Shown one piece after another: positions 63,166 through 64,000 of a DNA stretch of 64,000 nt. Origin of the DNA: Macrotis lagotis (taxonomy: Eukaryota > Chordata > Mammalia > Peramelemorphia > Peramelidae); assembly GCF_037893015.1 (NCBI RefSeq), contig NC_133658.1, positions 255,038,397-255,102,396 of the forward strand. The letters are read 5' to 3'. Position 1 is the stretch's first letter, and the number at the start of each line of letters is the position of its first letter. Under the pieces are notes generated by a model. The model was not told the origin of the DNA. It ran no database searches and saw only the letters and a program-made list of their open reading frames with translations. A program made the translations under genes and the position numbers.

Positions 63166-63354
63166 AAATTTTGGAATAAAATAAGCATTTCTATAGCAAT
63201 ATAATAAAAAGATGATTGCACATGAAACTACAAATCTATTATATACAATTTACTATTCTTTAAAGTGTATAATGAGATTATCATGTAAATTTCTTTTCTT
63301 TTTTTTTCTCCCTACTCTTTCTCCCTTCCCTGCCATGGCTACCATTAGACACAA

Positions 63355-63406
<52 letters not shown>

Positions 63407-63660
63407 GTACTAAAATCATTCTATACATTCTTATATTTATCAGTTCTTTCTCTAGATGCAGATGGTTTCTACCTTTTCTACCTCTAAATGTCCTTTGTAA
63501 TTAATTTGAGTATCTATAATCATCAAATTGACTTTGTCACTCAAAGTTTTTTAAAATAGTACTGCTTTTACTATATACACTGTTAACTTGGTTTTACTCA
63601 TTTTGCTCTTCATTTTTTTTGTGCAAATCTATCCACGTTTTCTCAAATCAACAAGCTCAT
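63165..63660 (-). mobile_element. L1-related 3' non-coding sequence, antisense, with (AT)n
   Basis: 'gattatcatgtaaatttctt', 'ggctaccattagacacaaat', an (AT)n run (63358-63400), 'taaaatcattctatacattc', 'ttctctagatgcagatggtt' and 'tgtaattaatttgagtatct'. I remember this phrase order from marsupial L1-associated repeats. Assignment to L1 is tentative. Confidence 0.5.
63358..63400. repeat. (AT)n microsatellite
   Basis: About 20 AT units. Confidence 0.97.
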
Positions 63661-63674
63661 TATTTCTTAAAGCA

Positions 63675-63865
63675 TCCAAGGAGATTATAGGCAATTCACT
63701 TAGGGATCCTAGGTAAGAAAGATACAAACTAAGTCTCAGTTTCCTTATCTGTATAATAGAGATAGTAAAAGTACCCACCTTCCAGGATTATTATGAGGCT
63801 CAAATAAGAGTACTATGTAAACCTACAGATATTTTACAAATGCATACTATTTTTATGATTAGCAT
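63675..63865 (+). repeat. MIR CORE-SINE 3' half, sense
   Basis: 'ctcagtttccttatctgtat', 'cccaccttccaggattatta' and 'ctatgtaaacctacagatat'. Confidence 0.8.
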
Positions 63866-63975
63866 CCTGAAGGCAGAAGCATCCTACTTTTCATCTTTGT
63901 ACCCCAGTCCCAGCACAATGCCTTCCATGTAGACATTGCTTAAAAAATGTTTGTTGAACTTCTGAATGAATGAAT
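63866..63975 (+). repeat. LINE-2 tail, sense
   Basis: 'cctgaaggcagaagcatcct', 'gtaccccagtcccagcacaa' and 'aatgtttgttgaacttctga', ending with TGAATGAATGA. Confidence 0.85.
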
Positions 63976-64000
63976 TGGGTTATTAATTTCTGCTTAAACC

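Overview
The window is about 64 kb of AT-rich, CpG-poor vertebrate nuclear DNA with no intact protein-coding gene, rRNA, tRNA or CRISPR array that I can support. The repeats point to a marsupial. There are many tRNA-derived CORE-SINEs ending in AACAAC (MAR1-type) and poly(A)-tailed tRNA-derived SINEs whose tail is preceded by a TTGCAAAA-type end (WSINE1/WALLSI-type, known from Australian marsupials). Worn MIR/THER1 SINEs, LINE-2 and CR1/L3 pieces and marsupial-type L1 ends fill most of the rest. I infer an Australidelphian marsupial, perhaps a dasyurid; the species call comes from remembered repeat consensus sequences, not from a search.

Layout. 1-5.5 kb: antisense L2, a hAT-type fragment, MIR/THER1 pieces, a stretch with a CRE-like CpG motif, and compound AT/GA microsatellites. 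5.5-14.3 kb: two sense L2 tails with SINEs inside them, MIR pieces and an L1 3' end. 14.3-16.4 kb: a repeat-poor block that is a candidate conserved non-coding element. 16.4-29.5 kb: dense SINEs, three poly(A)-tailed SINE copies (two with target-site duplications), an inverted duplication of about 290 bp arms, a small mariner-type MITE and a long L2 3' region. 29.5-32 kb: repeat-poor DNA holding a G-run/C-run inverted repeat. 32-44.6 kb: L2, MIR and several clean WSINE1-type insertions. 44.86-46.07 kb: a processed pseudogene of PAICS, a purine-synthesis enzyme gene, the only recognisable gene-derived sequence. 46-52.2 kb: MIR/L2 fossils, an RTE fragment and a TCCA/TCTA array. 52.2-55.3 kb: the longest repeat-free block. 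55.5-64 kb: L2, CR1/L3 and L1-type fossils, two unassigned stretches and L2/MIR at the end.

No genes work together here: this is intergenic or intronic DNA. The useful content is the order of repeat insertion (L2 and CR1 oldest, then MIR/THER1, then MAR1-type, then poly(A) SINEs), the pseudogene, the structural oddities (inverted duplication, G/C hairpin, tandem duplications) and a few repeat-free blocks that could be regulatory. Short open frames of 60-109 codons occur throughout. They fall in repeats or random sequence and I do not call them genes.
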